Assembly: GCA_934555855.1 (NCBI GenBank) | Contig: CAKTFL010000120.1 | Span: 1 to 6,902, forward strand | From: an uncultured Sphingomonas sp. | Lineage (GTDB): Bacteria > Pseudomonadota > Alphaproteobacteria > Sphingomonadales > Sphingomonadaceae | Length of the DNA stretch: 6,902 nt | Direction: 5' to 3' | Part shown: positions 6,415 through 6,902 of the stretch, one piece after another | How positions within the stretch are numbered: the stretch's first letter is position 1 | How the letters are laid out: the number at the start of each line of letters is the position of its first letter | Position numbers and translations under genes: made by a program | The notes under the pieces: generated by a model | Told to the model about the DNA's origin: nothing | Seen by the model: the letters and a program-made list of their open reading frames with translations, nothing else | The model's database searches: none

Positions 6415-6491
6415 CCTGCGGAGGCTGGGTCTTGTGGCATCACGAACAGAGCGTTCGGGAACCGAACTCGTCTGACTCAGGCGGAAACGGT

Positions 6492-6598
6492 GCTCCCGCG
6501 AAAGGTCCCATCTAGACAGTGGTTTGACGTGACCCTTCGCGGGAGCCCGGAACCCGAAAGGTATCGCCGAGGCTTTGGACTGCCACCTTCGCGGGAGC
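6492..6598. repeat. Three copies of a GCGGGAGC repeat, two forming an inverted pair
   Basis: GCTCCCGCGAAAGGTC (6492-6507) and GACCCTTCGCGGGAGC (6531-6546) are inverted over 16 bases with one mismatch around a 23-base spacer. CCTTCGCGGGAGC (6586-6598) is a third copy in the same orientation as the second. The sequence is related to the REP hairpin near the right edge (GGCGGGAGC). Confidence 0.75.
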
Positions 6599-6717
6599 CC
6601 CACGCACGTTCGATGCCAGCAGGAGAAGCCCCGGCATGGTCAGATGCCATGCCTGGATCGCCGAGTCCTCGGTTACCCGCAAGAACGGCTCCCCCGCTCC
6701 GTCGGCAAGGTTCCCTA

Positions 6718-6788
6718 CCGTTCGTGCTGAGCCTGTCGAGGTACTGCCCTTCTTTCCGCCCGCTTTCCCGCGAGCTCCTGTCCTACAG
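6718..6788 (+). repeat. REP-like interspersed repeat, copy 2
   Basis: CCGTTCGTGCTGAGCCTGTC followed by GAGGTACTGCC matches copy 1 at 4584 with three substitutions over the 30-base core. After a diverged C/T-rich stretch it ends with the same tail, here GCTCCTGTCCTACAG (6774-6788), where CCTGT/ACAGG is a perfect inverted pair around CCT. Because core and tail recur together at nearly the same distance, the repeated unit is about 70-80 bases, not just the core. Confidence 0.75.
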
Positions 6789-6814
6789 GCTGTTCCGAGA
6801 CTAGGCGCTGATCC

Positions 6815-6851
6815 AGGCAGGTAGAATCAATCTGATTGATCATCACTGCCT
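6815..6851. repeat. Nested symmetric dyad in the spacer after gst
   Basis: AGGCAG (6815-6820) pairs with CTGCCT (6846-6851), and inside it ATCAAT (6826-6831) pairs with ATTGAT (6835-6840) around CTG. The two five-base gaps are equal in length, so the whole 37 bases are symmetric. It could be an operator, possibly for a gene beyond the right edge, or an RNA hairpin; no poly-T follows. Confidence 0.6.
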
Positions 6852-6857
6852 CCTTGT

Positions 6858-6902
6858 GCCCCCGCAAAGGCGGGAGCCCAGCATGGCCGCCCGCCTCTGC
6901 GG
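6858..6902. repeat. REP hairpin and the beginning of an inverted partner copy, cut by the edge
   Basis: GCCCCCGCAAAGGCGGGAGC (6858-6877) folds as an 8-position stem with one mismatch and an AAAG loop. CCCGCCTCTGCGG (6890-6902) matches its reverse complement with one mismatch, so a second copy in opposite orientation begins 12 bases later and leaves the window. Paired inverted REPs of this composition are, as I recall, frequent between sphingomonad genes. Confidence 0.65.

Larger units (their letters stand above)
6415..6902. other. 488-base spacer after gst: no convincing gene, many inverted repeats
   Basis: Reading frames here (a 104-codon frame from 6490 and a 62-codon frame from 6636, both on plus) are arginine/proline/serine-rich and run through repeat sequence, so they are not annotated. 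Besides the repeats listed separately, small perfect stems occur: GTTCGG-gaa-CCGAAC (6453-6467, a possible weak gst terminator without a T tract), GGCATGG-tcagatg-CCATGCC (6633-6653) and CCGAG-tc-CTCGG (6661-6672). Nothing like a tRNA was seen. Confidence 0.7.

Noticed and set aside
4921..6603. A 560-codon open frame on the minus strand
   Set aside because: It lies antisense to trcR and gst, both clearly recognised families, and is arginine/glycine-rich shadow coding typical of high-GC DNA.
4584..6788. A mobile element bounded by the two same-orientation REP-like repeats
   Set aside because: The enclosed genes are trcR, a core alphaproteobacterial gene, and an ordinary gst; there is no transposase or integrase and the repeats are diverged interspersed elements.
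6490..6804. A 104-codon plus-strand frame after gst
   Set aside because: It translates repeat sequence, including the REP core; Pro/Arg/Ser-rich, without a ribosome site.

Overview
The window looks like a chromosomal segment of a high-GC alphaproteobacterium, most likely a sphingomonad (Sphingomonas or a close relative). The signs are strong G/C preference at third codon positions, a TrcR (DUF1013) gene and a DUF1192 gene (both families I associate with Alphaproteobacteria), and intergenic spacers carrying GC-rich REP-like hairpins of a kind I recall from sphingomonads. The genus is an inference; no rRNA or other marker is present.

The left half is transcribed leftward. In transcription order it holds a small DUF1192 coiled-coil protein (64 aa), clpA (774 aa, the AAA+ unfoldase of the ClpAP protease), a perfect 11-bp inverted repeat that probably ends clpA transcription, and the first 240 codons of a secreted/membrane receptor of 7TMR-DISM type that runs off the left edge. 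The right half is transcribed rightward. It holds an NAD(P)H:quinone oxidoreductase of the PIG3-like zinc-free MDR family (333 aa), trcR (225 aa, GTG start) and a glutathione S-transferase (210 aa). The two halves diverge from a short spacer between DUF1192 and the oxidoreductase.

The genes are ordinary core or housekeeping genes: regulated proteolysis, quinone/electrophile detoxification (oxidoreductase and GST) and cell-cycle transcription control. No mobile element, CRISPR array, tRNA or rRNA was seen, and I found no clear undescribed multi-gene system.

The unusual content is in the spacers. Upstream of trcR there is an 18-bp near-perfect hairpin whose 3' arm is then repeated twice more in tandem, so one left arm has three possible partners. 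Two copies of a larger REP-like repeat sharing the same downstream tail flank the trcR-gst segment. A 15-bp GC-rich tandem repeat separates trcR and gst. The last 488 bases contain no convincing gene but hold several inverted repeats, including a nested dyad and REP hairpins at the right edge.
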